Of a DNA stretch of 64,000 bases, positions 63,443 through 64,000 are shown piece by piece. How positions within the stretch are numbered: the first letter of the stretch is position 1; the number at the start of each line of letters is the position of its first letter. The stretch spans positions 1-64,000 of the forward strand of contig NZ_LMRV01000055.1 of the NCBI RefSeq assembly GCF_001428245.1. Direction: 5' to 3'. The stretch comes from Paenibacillus sp. Soil522. Lineage in GTDB: Bacteria; Bacillota; Bacilli; Paenibacillales; Paenibacillaceae. The notes beneath the pieces are model-generated. The model was not told the DNA's origin. It saw nothing but the letters and a program-made list of their open reading frames with translations, and did no database searches. The translations under genes were made by a program, and so were the position numbers.

Positions 63443-64000
63443 GTGCAAAAGCAACGTGCTGGTTTACGCAGAATGGCGATGATTGGTTTATCGACCGCAG
63501 CATTCATGTGGGTGATATTGTACGCTCCAACGCCCTATGTTGTTTATGAGCCTGGAATTGCCGTTCCCGTTAAGTCGATGGTATTGATGGAAGAAGGCGA
63601 TCGTCTGGGCGGCGGCGATTTTTTGCTTACTGCCGTAAAATTGACGGAGCCGAATTTTTTGCACACATTTCAGTCGATGTGGAATTCGAACATGGAGGTG
63701 CATCTCAAGCGGGATGTGCTTCGAGGCTATTCGAAGGAGCAATACGCAGACAGATTGAATGTTATTATGCAGGGGGCGCAAAATAATGCAATCGAAGCGG
63801 CTTATCGTTACGCTGGTTTTCCTTATGAGAGCAGAACGAACGGCATTGTCATATCCGATGTGCTTGTGAAGAAGAATACCGGGTCCAGCTCATTTAAGGC
63901 GGGGGATAAGCTTCTTGGAATTAACGGCGTTAAGCCGATCGGCAGTATGTCGGAATGGCTTGATAAACTGCAAAAGATAAGCAAGGACAAGCCGGTTCAA
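63443..64000 (+). CDS. SepM/YlbL-type PDZ Lon-like protease, N-terminal part
   Basis: Cut by the window end; 186 codons visible from GTG 63443 (GGGGGTGA upstream). One N-terminal membrane helix (MAMIGLSTAAFMWVILYAP), then TPYVVYEPGIAVPVKSMVL and the start of a PDZ domain near SSFKAGDKLLGINGVKPIGS. The catalytic Ser-Lys Lon domain should lie beyond the edge. SepM/YlbL proteases cleave membrane or secreted peptides, in streptococci the competence pheromone. Position after ylbJ matches B. subtilis ylbL. Confidence 0.88.
   Translation, partial: MQKQRAGLRRMAMIGLSTAAFMWVILYAPTPYVVYEPGIAVPVKSMVLMEEGDRLGGGDFLLTAVKLTEPNFLHTFQSMWNSNMEVHLKRDVLRGYSKEQYADRLNVIMQGAQNNAIEAAYRYAGFPYESRTNGIVISDVLVKKNTGSSSFKAGDKLLGINGVKPIGSMSEWLDKLQKISKDKPVQ

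Noticed and set aside
1-64000. CRISPR arrays, tRNA/rRNA genes, insertion sequences, prophage, biosynthetic clusters
   Set aside because: Looked for repeats with regular spacers, tRNA-like ends, transposase motifs and phage structural genes; none seen.

Overview
The window is a chromosomal segment of an endospore-forming Firmicute. Gene content and order fit Paenibacillus or a close Paenibacillaceae relative best. The evidence is a yloA-to-recG block arranged as in Bacillus subtilis (rqcH, Ca2+ ATPase, remA, gmk, rpoZ, coaBC, priA, def, fmt, rsmB, rlmN, prpC, prkC, rsgA, rpe, spoVM, rpmB, asp23-like, DAK2 kinase, recG), together with sporulation and germination genes (spoVM, spoVIF, a gerA-type operon, two YjcZ-like peptides, ylbJ). 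Genus is inferred from style and synteny, not from any search.

Layout. 0-6 kb: a secreted nuclease lipoprotein, an XPB-like helicase with its Helicase_C_3 partner, and ylbF-ylbG. 6-16.4 kb: LysR regulator, PHP phosphoesterase, rqcH, Ca2+ ATPase, dapF and a fused homocysteine methyltransferase/MTHFR. 16.6-20.9 kb: remA-gmk-rpoZ, a tiny membrane protein, a NUDIX hydrolase, a DinB/YfiT-like protein and coaBC. 20.9-38 kb: the priA-to-recG housekeeping block. 38-42.6 kb: spoVIF, an SRAP peptidase, a DUF2515 protein and an SOS-controlled Y-family polymerase operon. 42.8-46.7 kb: ger operon in order A-C-B. 46.9-50.7 kb: a glycosyltransferase-methyltransferase-methyltransferase fusion, then a TPP riboswitch followed by wreckage of a thiamine-type ABC transporter and an intact TatD-like gene. 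50.8-60.8 kb: an accessory stretch with a glucosaminidase, an RNase J, small secreted and sporulation peptides, a metallo-hydrolase broken by an in-frame stop, a DUF2935 remnant, a degenerate dihydroorotate-dehydrogenase-like membrane fusion and about 1.1 kb of remnants. 60.9-64 kb: rsmD-coaD-ylbJ-sepM, the last cut by the window edge.

How genes work together. rqcH, remA, RNase J and ylbF belong to translation rescue, matrix control and RNA turnover. PrpC and PrkC form a reversible Ser/Thr phosphorylation pair that senses cell-wall fragments. The DAK2 protein and the DegV protein next to it look like a fatty acid kinase (FakA/FakB). priA and recG act in replication restart. The Y-family polymerase, YolD-like protein and a WYL-like peptide sit behind two LexA boxes.

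Most interesting. (i) Two families of short hairpin leader repeats sit at a fixed distance upstream of the ribosome binding sites of unrelated genes: family A at about 1.15, 5.57 and 17.95 kb, family B at 19.6 and 46.86 kb. (ii) An orphaned TPP riboswitch stands in front of a collapsed ABC transporter. (iii) A DHODH-like domain without its usual catalytic motif is fused to an internally duplicated membrane module. (iv) A three-domain GT2-MT-MT protein. No rRNA, tRNA, CRISPR array, insertion sequence or prophage was seen.
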